A DNA stretch of 64,000 nucleotides from Polyodon spathula (taxonomy: Eukaryota > Chordata > Actinopteri > Acipenseriformes > Polyodontidae). Positions 23,172 to 35,800 of the stretch are shown piece after piece. The stretch covers positions 36,229,054 to 36,293,053 of the forward strand of contig NC_054540.1 of NCBI RefSeq assembly GCF_017654505.1. Reading direction: 5' to 3'. The translations under genes and the position numbers were made by a program. The notes below the pieces were generated by a model. It ran no database searches and was not told where the DNA came from. It worked only from the letters and a program-made list of their open reading frames with translations. Every line of letters begins with the position of its first letter. Positions within the stretch are counted from its first letter, which is position 1.

Positions 23172-24820
23172 TGGCTTGCGAAAGTATTGACCCCCCTTGG
23201 CATTTTTCCTATTTTGTTGCCTTACAACCTGGAATTAAAATTGATTTTTATTTGGATTTCATGTAATGGACATACACAAAATAGTCCAAATTGGTGAAGT
23301 GAAATGAAAAAAATAACTTGTTTCAAAAAATTCTAAAAAATAAATAACGGAAAAGTGGTGCGTGCATATGTATTCACCCCCTTTGCTATTAAGCCTCTAA
23401 ATAAGATCTGGTGCAACCAATTACCTTCAGAAGTCACATAATTAGTTAAATAAAGTCCACCTGTGTGCAATCTAAGTGTCACATGATCTGTCACATGATC
23501 TCAGTATATATACACCTGTTCTGAAAGGCCCCAGAGTCTGCAACACCACTAAGCAAGGGGCACCACCAAGCAAGCGGCACCATGAAGACCAAGGAGCTCT
23601 CCAAACAGGTCAGGGACAAAGTTGTGGAGAAGTACAGATCAGGGTTGGGTTATAAAAAAATATCCGAAACTTTGAACATCCCACGGAGCACCATTAAAGC
23701 CATTATTAAAAAATGGAAAGAATATGGCACCACAACAAACCTGGCAAGAGAGGGCCGCCCACCAAAACTCATGGACCAGGCAAGGAGGGCATTAATCAGA
23801 GAGGCAACAAAGAGACCAAAGATAACCCTGAAGGAGCTGCAAAGCTCCACAGCGGAGATTGGAGTATCTGTCCATAGGACCACTTTAAGCTGTACACTCC
23901 ACAGAGCTGGGCTTTACGGAAGAGTGGCCAGAAAAAAGCCATTGCTTAAAGAAAAAAATAAGCAAACACATTTGGTGTTTGCCAAAAGGCATGTGGGAGA
24001 CTCCCCAAACATATGGAAGAAGGTACTTTGGTCAGATGAGACTAAAATTGAGCTTTTTGGCAATCAAGGAAAACGCTATGTCTGGCGCAAACCCAACACC
24101 TCTCATCACCCCGAGAACACCATCCCCACAGTGAAGCATGGTGGTGCCAGCATCATGCTGTGGGGATGTTTTTCATCGGCAGGGACTGGGAAACTGGTCA
24201 GAATTGAAGGAATGATGGGTGGCGCTAGATACAGGGAAATTCTTGAGGGAAACCTGTTTCAGTCTTCCAGAGATTTGAGACTGGGACGGAGGTTCACCTT
24301 CCAGCAGGACAATGACCCTAAGCATACTGCTAAAGCAACACTCGAGTGGTTTAAGGGGAAACATTTAAATGTCTTGGAATGGCCTAGTCAAAGCCCAGAC
24401 CTCAATCCAATTGAGAATCTGTGGTATGACTTAAAGATTGCTGTACACCAGCGGAACCCATCCAACTTGAAGGAGCTGGAGCAGTTTTGCCTTGAAGAAT
24501 GGACAAAAATCCCAGTGGCTAGATGTGCCAAGCTTATAGATACATACCCCAAGAGACTTGCAGCTATAATTGCTGCAAAAGTTTGTGCTACAAAGTATTG
24601 ACTTTGGGGGGTTGAATACTTATGCACGCTCAAGTTTTCTGTTTTTTTTGTCTTATTTCTTGTTTGTTTCACAATAAAAAATATTTTGCATCTTCAAAGT
24701 GGTAGGCATGTTGTGTAAATCAAATGATACAAACCCCCAAAAAATCAATTTTAATTCCAGGTTGTAAGGCAACAAAATAGGAAAAATGCCAAGGGGGGTC
24801 AATACTTTTGCAAGCCACTG
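23169..24820 (+). mobile_element. Complete Tc1-like transposon
   Basis: A 1652-bp element bounded by TA. The outer inverted repeats start CAGTGGCTTGC and differ at one position (base 12) over about 80 bp; weaker similarity continues to about 125 bp. The single gene inside is an uninterrupted transposase. Its size, ends, target and DD34E domain are all those of the Tc1 family. It sits in a TA microsatellite, so the exact duplicated TA is arbitrary. Near-identical ends plus an open gene suggest recent insertion. Confidence 0.96.
23582..24601 (+). CDS. Tc1-family DD34E transposase, apparently intact
   Basis: Encodes 339 residues, the usual Tc1 length, that cut and rejoin the element's ends at TA sites in the nucleus. 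Residues 1-50 form the first helix-turn-helix (KKISETLNIPRSTIKAIIKK). A GRPPK hook lies at 58-62 and a second DNA-binding region runs to about 115, with a basic stretch (RVARKKPLLKEKNK) that could act in nuclear entry. The catalytic triad is complete: Asp152 in LWSDETKIELFG, Asp243 in QQDNDPKHT and Glu278 in SPDLNPIENLW, with 34 residues between the last two. A glycine-rich box (HGGASIMLWGCFS) lies at 186-198. The ATG chosen is in an ACCATGAAG context about 410 bp inside the element, and TGA ends it. Nothing obviously inactivating is present; activity is unproven. Confidence 0.95.
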   Translation: MKTKELSKQVRDKVVEKYRSGLGYKKISETLNIPRSTIKAIIKKWKEYGTTTNLAREGRPPKLMDQARRALIREATKRPKITLKELQSSTAEIGVSVHRTTLSCTLHRAGLYGRVARKKPLLKEKNKQTHLVFAKRHVGDSPNIWKKVLWSDETKIELFGNQGKRYVWRKPNTSHHPENTIPTVKHGGASIMLWGCFSSAGTGKLVRIEGMMGGARYREILEGNLFQSSRDLRLGRRFTFQQDNDPKHTAKATLEWFKGKHLNVLEWPSQSPDLNPIENLWYDLKIAVHQRNPSNLKELEQFCLEEWTKIPVARCAKLIDTYPKRLAAIIAAKVCATKY

Positions 24821-24834
24821 TATATATATATATG

Positions 24835-24865
<31 letters not shown>

Positions 24866-24904
24866 ATAATATATATAATATACTATATATATATATATAT
24901 ATAT
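24821..24904. repeat. Interrupted (TA)n microsatellite
   Basis: The continuation of the TA run that received the Tc1 element, with a few substitutions such as GATATA and TAATA. Confidence 0.9.
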
Positions 24905-25369
24905 TTGATGATCCCACGAATAATTTAATTAGGCTTTGACTATATACTGGGATAAGATCCTTTAGATAGTTATTTGGCTCAAATTTCCAATTGCTTTCAT
25001 GCATACTGTAAGTAAGTTTTGTAGTTAACTATAATTCCACTCTTTATTGCAAATTTGTATAAAGATTGAAATTAATCCAAATTGAATAAAATTAGTCGAA
25101 ATTGAGGGATATGAAATTTGGGTAAAAAGCACACACACACATCGTGGAATAACTGCACCCTGACGCTACATGTGTGTGGAAGTGATTAAGCTCAGTATCG
25201 GTTTGAATTACAACCCCCTTTAGTCAAACCTCACTGGAGCTTCACCATTCAGAAAAAGCAAGGAAACATACATATAGATCACTGTGATCTGCATTCAGTC
25301 AATCAAATATAGGCAGGCAGTGACCTTCAATATCTCAGTCAATGGGTATCATTGATGTCATGACTTTTT

Positions 25370-25387
25370 GGGGGGGGGGGGGGGGGG
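25370..25387. repeat. 18-base poly-G run
   Basis: Uninterrupted run of 18 G on the plus strand, unusual in this AT-rich intron. It could fold into a G-quadruplex, or its length may be partly a sequencing artefact. Confidence 0.85.
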
Positions 25388-25917
25388 TGAGATCGGGGTG
25401 ACAGTATACTCGTGGGACATGTTTCATATTAAAATATATGGCCTATTCCAACACGTATCTATTCAGCAATACCAACAAATGTAGTAAACAAGAGTCTGAT
25501 TGGTTGCCTTGTTGTCATGAATATTTTGGGTACCACTGCTTTTCTGAGACAGTTTGCTCATTCATGTCAAGGTTGCATATTTGAAGAGCAGAAGACTATC
25601 TATTCAGGGATACCAAGATGTTTATTAAGGAAGCGTTGGGCCAAACAAATGTCCTGCCCCCCCTTTATAGTTTTATATTTATTTACAATTTAAACTGTTT
25701 TAACCAACTGCTAAATCACAAAGGAGTCACTCACTTTATTACTCACTTCACTGCAATTACAATCATCAGTTTCCTTTAGTTTCCTTTACTCATAAACTGG
25801 CGTTTAAATAATATTAAAAATAATAATAATTTTGAATTCTCTTTTATGAATAACATGAAATTGCCTAAAAAAAACAAAACATTCATTGAGTTACAGTTAT
25901 ATCCTTCAAAATTGTAA

Positions 25918-26520
25918 TTAACATTGTTTAAAAATAAATATGGTTATTGAAATAAAACAAAGCTTAATGTTAATGGGTCTGCAGTCGGTAGGTGTCAAAC
26001 AGCACTGGTAATGGTATCGTACTTCGCTTGACTCGTGAGTTTGCGATCCTGAATTTCTTAGACTATTTGTTGCTGTATTGTTGTTGTCAATAGCATAATA
26101 ACTACTAGAAAGTGTATTTTGAGAAGTGCAAGCATGTTTAGCATGCATGTGGTACAGCAGACTAGATGCACTTCTGTGATACTGGAACTCACTGTGACAA
26201 TAGATACAGGCAACCCTCTTTCTATCCAATGAACCGTCAGAACGTTTTTAAAAAATAAACTTCCCATTCAAAGTCCTTCAGTTTGAGTGTTTTGCTACAT
26301 AATACGGTTCCGTGACTAATTATATATTGAAACGATGACGACACTCATTCAATCATGGCATCCACTCGAGTGTATTAAAATGTTGCCGCAGGAAATTAAC
26401 TAAGGTATGCTAAGAGGGACAAGACAAGAGTGCGATTAACGTGTGTTAAAAAAAAATTAATATCCCAAAAAAGTAACGCATTAAATACAGACGATTAACT
26501 ATGATTAATTGACAACCCTA
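25918..26520 (-). mobile_element. hAT transposon 5' fragment with BED zinc finger
   Basis: Starting from a terminus reading TAGGGTTGTCAATTAATC at 26520, the minus strand runs into an open stretch encoding DRKRVACIYCHSEFQYHRSA and then SSLLYHMHAKHA. The Cys-x2-Cys and His-x4-His spacing with the YHRSxSSLLYHMxAKH pattern is that of BED fingers at the N-terminus of hAT transposases. Coding ends near 25918 with no RNase-H-like catalytic domain, and a frameshift occurs just upstream of the finger. It is a truncated relic. Confidence 0.72.
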
Positions 26521-26851
26521 TGTGGAACAACATATAAGTTTTGGCAATTTCTGGCTTTAATAAAAAAGGCCCTATCAATCAAAGGTAACCTTAAATATAG
26601 AAAAATGGTGCTAAGGAATGCACATACCACATACCAGGTTTTCATCACAAATTGTTGAGTGGTTTTCAAAATACAGTCAGACATTAACATGGGCAAGCCG
26701 ACTACCTCTAAAATCAGCTGGAGCGGATTATCTTGCTCACTTTGATCTCGGGCTATTTCAGAATAAATACTGCCCTATGAAAAACTCTTAATATGAGGTA
26801 AAGTAGGTGTTGAAAGATACACACACACACCCACAGACCAGGAGGACCCAC

Positions 26852-26983
26852 CTGCTTCTCTGCGTGTGAACGGCCCGATTCCTCCTGGGCCAGCACCATC
26901 TCTCGCTCTGCAGTGATCTGCACGCTCTCCCTCAGAGCCTCCTCCAGCTCCTCAATACGATCGTCCTTCTGACGCAGGGAGTC
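26852..26983 (-). CDS. ERC1: ERC1 symmetric cassette exon (44 codons)
   Basis: A 132-nt minus-strand exon between an acceptor ending in CTGTAG and a donor reading CAG|GTGGGT, in phase 0 at both ends. It encodes 44 residues from DSLRQKDDRIEELEEALRES through VQITAEREMVLAQEES to AEKQ, a continuous acidic coiled-coil segment. As I recall the human proteins, this segment is present in ERC1 and absent at the same place in ERC2, where the preceding SQHLQ joins directly to IEELMNALEK. This supports the ERC1 assignment. Because both boundaries fall between codons, skipping would join SSQQLQ to MEELMAAMEK cleanly. It probably changes the length or register of the rod rather than adding a globular domain. 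Whether it is alternatively spliced here cannot be seen from DNA. Confidence 0.9.
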
Positions 26984-29639
26984 CTACAGGGAGGCACAAA
27001 AACCAGCAAGGTGCTTTGTTATTTAAATTCTTTGCTTCTTGGACCACTTCCTCCATCACACGTAAATGAAAAAGACAAGGGTCCATAAGGAACAATGATG
27101 CAAAAATGTAATGGATACTATGGTAGCTGTTTCATCTTTAATGGAACTACCATAGGGTATAGTTGCACAAATGAACGATTCTATGGCTGTATTAACTATT
27201 TTTTGTTTGTGTGTATCAAATCCTATGTAGGCCCATTTGAGCAAATGTTCTAATTTTGAAGTACATTCTCCTACATCCATTTTTTTTATGTAAGCACGAT
27301 CTTTAAACATCTTAATGTGAGTCTCCAGAATTATGCAATCTGATTAATATTTAAAAACAATATTATTTTTAGATGGGGCTATAAAGATAAAAAAATATTT
27401 ATTTGGCCATCATTTTCCATTGGGCCTATAACCTTGTCCTTCAGTGATAACGTTTTTAATAACAGACTGTAATACTGAAATTCTATGGTGGTGGTTTTTC
27501 CATTGAACTGTATGCTACATGCCTCTTGTATTGTATGAAACTTTGTGTAGTAGCATAAAGCGCCTCCTACTGCTGACCGAACTTACTATGCTGCTGCATC
27601 TGTATTAAGGATAGTGTGCAACACCAACAAAATTAGTGGTCCTTTTACACACACGCAAAAAACACACACACAAAACACACAGCATTTCAACATGCCATGT
27701 CCATGCACGACTGACACAAAGATCGAGTTTATCAAAGCAGCAAACTAGTGCTTGCTAACGGTTTAGTTTACTTTGCATTAAACAATGTGTCAATTTCAAT
27801 GAGTGGTGCAGCTGTACTGACGTCTGTCCAGTGCGCACTCACATCTGGAGACTCCTAAACACAACTGCATCTCAGTGGGTTTAATCCTGGGCAAACACAT
27901 TTAAACAAATCCTTGATTTATCAATACCAGCTGCTTACTCCAGTCCCGATGACTGTACAAGATAAACAGCAAAAAGATAACAGACCTAATCTAACAGATC
28001 GGCTGATTAGTCTTTCAGCAAGGTATGCCTCTGTGCAGTGCAGAACTATTAATTTCTAGGGCTTTTATTTTGTCTATTTCCAGATTTAATTGCTCAACCT
28101 AAATTTATGCTTTGTTTAGCATTGGTGTGTGGGTGGTGGGAGGTTAACTTGCCTTTCTGAGAGGCAGGACTTGAAGACTGTTTACACATTAAGCTGTTCT
28201 CATCCTATGTGCCCCATGCATCTTTGACATTCTGTCAGTCTTACTAACGCATCAATCTGGTGTAGTACACTTCAGTCCTCACAGCTGTGTGCCTGCGAGC
28301 GATCAGCCCTGAGATGTAAACTTGGGGTTAGGCCAATAGTGTAAAGATCACTGAGACCGTATTTATTACAATTCTCCGATGACAGTCGGCTGGGAAGAGC
28401 ATTCTTCCTGTGTTTATTTTACCTCATCACGCACTACACTGGCCATCCTTATTAGATCATCTTACCTATGACTTCTAGTGACTGAACACTTTATTGAAGT
28501 GCTTACAAATATGTTACTAATTGCATTACCTAAGTATGACTGAACTATTAAAAAGATATTAAGAAGACAATCGTCCAATTTGGGTATTGCTTTACAAACT
28601 GGGAATTATGAACTACACGTTATTTTCTATAAATATTAGAAATGTATGATAAAGGAATTTTCCAGCATGATATACCTGCTGCGCTAGCCTTTCATACAGA
28701 TCTACAAAATATAAGGGAACCCAAAATGCAAGTACAATGAAGAACTTATTTATGTTGTGATATATACAAGCATGTGTTTCTGGAAAGCTGGGATTCCAGG
28801 TGGTATCAGAGTTAATGGACCACAGACATATCGTCTTCCTCAATGCAACAATCACTCAAGACCGTGACTGAATGCACTGGGAATGCGACACGCACGCAGC
28901 GCCACACTGATATTACTGTGATTTGGAAGCGGATGAGCAGCAGATGTTTTAAATGTAGTTTTTCATTTTAACTTTGACAATATATTCTTATTAAATCATT
29001 TGAATTATGTTTCTTAAATGTAATGAATTATACACATCATATCTTTAAGTGTGTAAACAAAAAAGTAATAAAACTGGAAAATGAATTAAAGCGCAATGCT
29101 TCTGGTCCTGAAATAAAAGCTGTGACTATCATAGAAATGTATGTGACCTTTGCAAAATGACAACAGAGGAAGTAACATCGCTGATACTACAAAGTATCAT
29201 CGCCATCGCAATAAATTAGCTATATGTCTTTGGAAAGACAGATCTTATCATGTTTATGTCATGACAATGTCATTTGTTATAATCATCCGCTAATGAAAAA
29301 GACAACTATGGCACTGTCCTTGCAGCAGGCATAGCGGTTGATATCCCATCTGCCTTCCCTGGCTAGCTCTGCCATTTTTCACCCTGCATTCAACTCCTGA
29401 CAGCCTGAACTTTTCCCTTCAGATTGTCCTCCTGCAACTGCTTCCATTCTGTCAACACGCGCATTCAGGGTGCAACATCCCCACAGAAAACAGAGCCCTC
29501 TCACTGTTCACTTCACAGATTTATGGGTAACTGGATTAAAATGTCATTCGAATTGCTTTTATGGTGTTTGCAAATCATTCCAAGTGGGTTCTGTTGCTTC
29601 CATATTTATTTATTATTTCCTCTACCAGCCCTACCTGCT

Positions 29640-29810
29640 CTCTGCTTGAATGGAATGAGGAAGGCTGTTCAGTCCCAGCCTTCTCGAGCACAATCTCAAA
29701 ACCAGGTAAAGGCAGATTTAGAGAAAAGGGATGAGTCAATAATGGTGTAATGAAACACAGAACCACTGTAATTGCGACAGTTACAAACACCATACACAAT
29801 GAACGGGGAA
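29640..29810. repeat. Dispersed repeat, copy 1
   Basis: Shares CCAGGTAA followed by GCAGATTTAGA and then a diverged AACCACTG...TTACAA...ACCAT block with 40488-40740. No coding content or clear ends. Confidence 0.4.
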
Positions 29811-32800
29811 TGTAAAAAAAAAAAAAAACTAAAAAAACTAATCAAAGCCAATTATTCTTTAATAAAAAACAGGAATACATGGAGACAGAGGCAACTGATA
29901 CATCAAATCGTCAACCACATTTATTAACCTTGTTGTTTGAAGACTCTTCCGGGATCTGAAATCAAAACTGATTCTAGGCATCCTTCCCAAGGCTATAAAA
30001 GTTTACTGGGCAAGCCCTGGTCGGCACTGACATCTGCACAGTTCCCATAGCAACTGAAAACTTTATTTCTACTGCTGTATACAAGGTTTAAGTTTATACT
30101 GACAGTTTTTCATTTTATGTTTTAACTGATGAGCACTGATACAACACCCTTGATACAAATACAAATAAATGAGACAGAAAGAACACTGGGGGCTTATTTT
30201 GTGGTCATTTTATGGTGCAGCTGACTGTATTTTGTAGCAATGGAGGTACAGCTCGCACTGTGATTCCCATCTGTGCAGTTATTTAATTTGAGCAGTTCTC
30301 AGAATCATACAGCAGACATAGATACCAGAAATAAACCACCAGAGTACTTTTAGAACAGTAAATAAACCATATAATTGTGGCCATCAATAGAAGCACAAAC
30401 ACGGAATACAACCAAGGGAAAGCAGAAGCCCCATTTATACTATCCATTGGTCATTATAAGCAACCTAGGTTTCAGACCTCGCAGATTCCTGCCTCAGCAT
30501 AAATGGAATCGTTTCACATACATCAGTGAAGAATACAAAAAATACAAATTGTAAATGTTTCCTGTACAGAGAGTGTCTAGTTAGTATATAAGTGATCTTC
30601 TTCAGCTGTAGAACCTGCTCTAACATGCTGACACAGGTGTGTTTTAGTCACAGCCGGGGTTCCCTGCAATGGGTGCACAAGCTTAGAAAACATAAAGTCA
30701 AAACGTACAGCCTCTACCACAGTAATGTGTAAAAGCAAAATTTGTTAAGACTTACAGTACACTATAATATTAATAATGAAGAAAAGTCTAAACTTATACA
30801 GCGGGTGCAATAGAAAACTGGAATTGTGAGCACATGTTGCTTTTTCTTCTCATTCGTGACAAAGGGCTTACTGACTCACAGAAATGTATTCCACACACCC
30901 CACCTTTATATCTGATACCAGTTTGCAAGAAAAAAGGGCAGACATATACCAAACCTACTTTTGAAACCAAAAACCATTGATTTAGATGCATTTTATTTGA
31001 CTCACGACGTTACTGCATGCAGACTGACAGAAACCAAACTGCCCAACTCCTAAATGAAGAGATAGACTATTCATTTAAACACTGTCATTAAATTTTATCG
31101 CTGATATAAACAAGACAGCCCAAGTGAAGGGTTTTAGTTTACATTCGATGGGTCCTGGCAGCGGGAATGCAGTGGGGTTTCAAGCTACAAAATATATTTA
31201 ATAGGATCCTGTGGTACTCTATTTCTCTTGTTAAGATGTAGGATGATGTGGCCATCCCTAGCCTGACAGGGCTCTCCTTTTAATGGCGAAAGCAAAACTC
31301 AAAAGAAAAAAAGGGGGACATACCTGCTTAAACGTTAGTCATGTTTTGGCAAGCCTGCCCTTACTTCTATCTCACTTCACCCTGTACCAAAAAGCTCTAA
31401 TTGGTCCAGAGTGGGAAACCTCACAAGTTCCTGTCTAGGTATCAGAGAGACTGAGGGCACTCAATCAGAGGCCGATTATTAGCCCTTAGTAATTAACTTC
31501 AAAGCTGAGGGACCCTATAGCTGCTGACTACTTCTCATCAGAATGTCTTTTGTTTAAAATGTGCAACATGTGAACAATACGGTGGTGGAAAGCTCTAACA
31601 ACAGGGGGTCTCCTTGTGTGATCTAATTTTTCTCAAGATACTGTGCTTGAGCCAAATGAAAAATGACCCTAAACAATTTGAGTTTCCATGGTCTCAGTTT
31701 ATTTTACTCAACAAGACCCTCTTTTCACCTGACGTCATGCAAATGAAGGGGAAAGGGGGAGGTTGATATGCAAATTAGCCATGCGTAGGGTTCTCCTGCT
31801 GTATTCACAGACAGCTTGGGAAAATGTGGTTTCCATGCACAGAGAACAGGTACACGAGAGAATCTCACCGGGAAATTCATGGTTGTCAGGTGATATCTTG
31901 TTTGAGTGAAACTCTAAAGCACAGTGTTAAGCTCATGTAATAAAGCTGTGATTTGTAAATGCCTCGTGCCTGGTTGTTTAATAATGAGTTTTACTGCTCT
32001 TGCCCAAATTGTTTTTCAAATCTCCATTGGTGGGGTGGCATACTGTTAGTAGTGAATAATATTTCAACACACAACTTATTAATTAAAGAAAAAAGAAAAT
32101 AATTAACAACAACACAGAGGTATATAATGAAACTGTCCAAACCACCTACTGCAGATTACCATGGCTGAAAACCGGCGGAGACATATGATTATAGAGATAT
32201 GTGCCAGACACCTTCCACGTATGCGCCCAAGGCTGTCTATATTGGGCGCCGTGAACGTTTTAACATGAAATGTGGGTTTCCATGTGTAAATGGGCGTGTA
32301 TTTCCTGTGTTTTACGTCATGCTCGTGAGTAAATGAGATTTACCCTATCCCTCTCTGTGGCCGTCATTTTTGGCCACAAACCTGATCCTCTCAAGCTGTT
32401 CTCCCAAACGTTCACACGCATCACCACTTCACGTGTAAATAACCACACATGGAAACTTCTCCATTGTTTTGCTCTTTTGTAACCCCTGTATTGTAAATAA
32501 TGTTTAAGGGGATAAAAAAAAAAACACTTATAGTGCAATGCATGGCCCTGGAGCAAAGACAGCAGTGAATAAGATTTGTTTCCCCAGTAGGATTGTGGCT
32601 GTAGATGGAACCGGCAGCAGCCCCAGTTTTATATTGGAACAAGATGAGATTTTAGTTTTATAGTAGTGCTTTTAAAAAAAAACTGTGAATAATATCAACA
32701 GGTATAGCATCAGATTCCTCTGTATTTATTGTTATCTTAGCTTCTTCATAAATAGGGACTTGAAGGGTTAAAGAGACAGACAGAATAACCTAAATGAGGG

Positions 32801-35800
32801 TTACAAGGAGGGAGTTTTGTGTAATAAACCGTAAACTTGTATTTTCTCAAAACATTATTACCGTTCTGCATGTCAGAAATGTGGTTCAGACAACCGTAAA
32901 TGTTCACTCTTGGTCGTGAGAGACGACATCACCAAATATAAACAACTACACTGGCCTCCACAGAATTCTCCCAACGTTTATTTAGTTTAGCACAGTTATC
33001 ATACAGTTACCTGAGAAAAGCCAATGACATCGTACAAATGCATGAAATCAGATCCCTTGGCACCCTCATAGAAAATGTCATTCTCACTAAAGCTACAAAA
33101 TACATCTGAATATGTCACATTCATTTTGCAATTTTCCCATGGCATTTACTATAGTTTAAATGGTTTGTAATATGCTTTACCATACCTCTCTGGGCTTTAC
33201 CATGGTTTCTCTTATTACACTATACTATGCTTTTTATTCTGACACTTATAGGGGAAATTCACAAAAAACTGTATATAAAAGCCTAGAATCTTGAGATCCT
33301 GGTGACTTGAGTTTTTCACTGTATATTCTGTATTTAGGTGAATCTTTATGCATTAGCATACATGAGCGTCACTCCATAATGATCAAGACAAGCAAGTGAC
33401 AACATACATGTTACAGCTCAGCTTAATCAAGACTTCCTTTCAACTAAAATGGTTACCTTTTTTATTCTGGTGGAGAATTCTCATCGCTTTCATTTCTTGA
33501 GTTCCATATAAGCAAAAAGAAGGGGTGTTGGATCCCTCACATTACCTTTTCATCGCTCTGAGTAATTTCTATACTGTGAATAACATTTGCACTGGGCCAT
33601 ATAAATCCTACCATGTGAACACAAATAGACTGTATTCACATGATAGGATTTATAATTGAACAGTTTAAAGATTAAAAAGAGGAATCCATCACCATCCAAC
33701 ATGTACAACACACTACAGCAAAATACATGGGAACTAGAAGAAAGTTGAGCAGAAATAAAAAATCTGTTTTTTAAAACCCGGCTGAGTTTTGCTAAAGTAT
33801 TTGATTTGATAAATATAACCTACCATACAAGCCAGAGTAAAACATCTATTTTAAAACCAAAATTAAAACCAGCACGGAGTTTTTTTTTCATTTTTTTTTT
33901 TTATTAACACCAGAAATTTCTTTGGCTGTAAAACAAAAGTAATAGAAAAAAGAAACAAAGACCATTCACGAATGAATACAGTTTTTGAAAGGCAGAGGAA
34001 ACACACGGAAATAATAATATTAAACATAACGCAAATTTGTGAAATTTTCAAGCCTAAATGTTGGTTCAAGCCACCATACATTCACTTAATTTAAATAGAC
34101 AGTAATCCTTTTTGTTCAACGAGATATTTCATTACTGTAATTATACACATGTCAGAATCTATTTTGTGATAATGCTGACACATTGGGTAGCCAAATGAAA
34201 GCCATATGCACTGCTAGAGAGAGCTGAGCTGGAATGGGACAATGAATAGGCCGAGCCACATCATACTGAGAACATTCATCACGAGAGGGGACAGGCATGA
34301 CAAATGCACCAGAACTTCAAAACAGCTTCTTTTTTTCATTAAAATTATTTCAGTCTGACCTGTTCTTAAATGCTTTTCCAATCTCCAACCCCCCCTCGCC
34401 CAGCCACCACTTTTGTAATATTGGCTAGGAATCCAGCTCTGATGCCAGAATTCAAATGGATGTGTCTTTGGTTCAGGTATCAATCACAGGCTTTGCAGGA
34501 TTGAAAAGATTGAAAGCTTTGCCTGCCAAAGCCCTTTTGCGTGCCAAGGACTTGATAGTAAAGTGGCACAAATGGGTACATTTCTCCTATATACCCCAAT
34601 GAAAATGTGTAATTTTGCAGTTTTGGTGTTGTATGATGATACAAATGATATAGACCTCTTTTACAATATGAAAAAAGTATTTTAATAGATTTTAGCAAAT
34701 ATTTTACAACTGAACAAATGTGTTTCATAAGGACCACACATCCTGATGAGAATAGCATTTTAAAAGTCAATTCCACACTGCAGTTATTGACACTGCTGGA
34801 TTTTGTAGTCCCTGTTGAAAAGTAACACATTCACCCCTGTCCTTTCATCACAGGGAAGTGGGAAACAATTCCAACGTCCCTTCTATTTGATCCGCAAATG
34901 AAAGTGTACGAACAAGACCATTAAACCATCAGGTTTTCTTAAAAAAAAAAAAAGTACAGTACAATACCATGCTTCCAACTGTCAAACTTAATCTCATCCC
35001 ACCAGTTTCATCTTCAGACTACAATCTGCCACTGGACCGTGCAGAAAGGTGTATCACATTTTTTGTATAACTCCAATATTTCCACGATAATACAATTAAT
35101 TTAGAACCCTCTGTTTTACCTACATGTTACCTAATCAAACTGGTGTGGGACATGTTCTCTTCAGTCTTCCCATCAGCAGCAGATCAAAATCAAATCAATA
35201 TTAATTGGTACCCTATCCGCTCTAGTTAGGATAGCAGGCTGGTAGAACTTGATCTCTCCAACACACACTGATGGTGGAAGTTACATAACAACTGCCTAAC
35301 TGCAGACTTTTTTTTGGCAGAACATAAGGGATGTAAATATGTTATTGTGGCAGGGCACAAGCCCTGCTGCTGTAAAATGGTGGGCGTTGACACGTCACAC
35401 AGGCGTGCAAATTTAACAAACACAGGCACGACACTAGGGTACCAACAATGGTAATCCTAGTGCCAGACTTAATATAGAAAAGAAAAGGAAACAAAGTTAA
35501 AAATAAAAGTTTGCCACATAAGGCGAGCGCTAGCCTCATGAAAAGAGAATGGAGGTTTTATTTATTTTCGGAACACAGTGTAGTTTACACAAAACGAAAG
35601 TGTATGTAAGGAGTATATTTTACTGCTACTACTCTCTCTGTTTATCCCTTTTTACAACTTTATTGTTCACTGGTCTCGTTTTGGCAAACACAATAGCCCG
35701 AAACGAAACTTAAAAGGTGCAGTCCTCCAAATCCGAACTGATAAATAAATGTTAATATTTGTCTTACATTAACATGGCGTCCATGCAAAGCATGTGACTA

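Larger units (their letters stand above)
12233..26851 (-). other. ERC1: ERC1 intron between the cassette exon and the 12072-12232 exon
   Basis: A 14.6-kb intron with GT donor at 26851-26850 and AG acceptor at 12234-12233. Apart from repeats listed separately, I see nothing codable in 12660-14100, 14640-15680, 17346-18040, 18250-19690, 19880-21090, 22470-23040, 24905-25910 and 26521-26851. Simple repeats include TAA/CAT triplets at about 22011-22052 and a CTGT run near 22140-22160. Confidence 0.75.

Noticed and set aside
29424..29750. A 108-residue plus-strand frame as a possible extra exon
   Set aside because: No flanking splice consensus or family resemblance, opposite strand to ERC1, and it runs into a dispersed repeat.
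35347..35580. TGTGGCAGGGC start followed by LTR-like composition
   Set aside because: Only one candidate boundary, no partner repeat, no target duplication.
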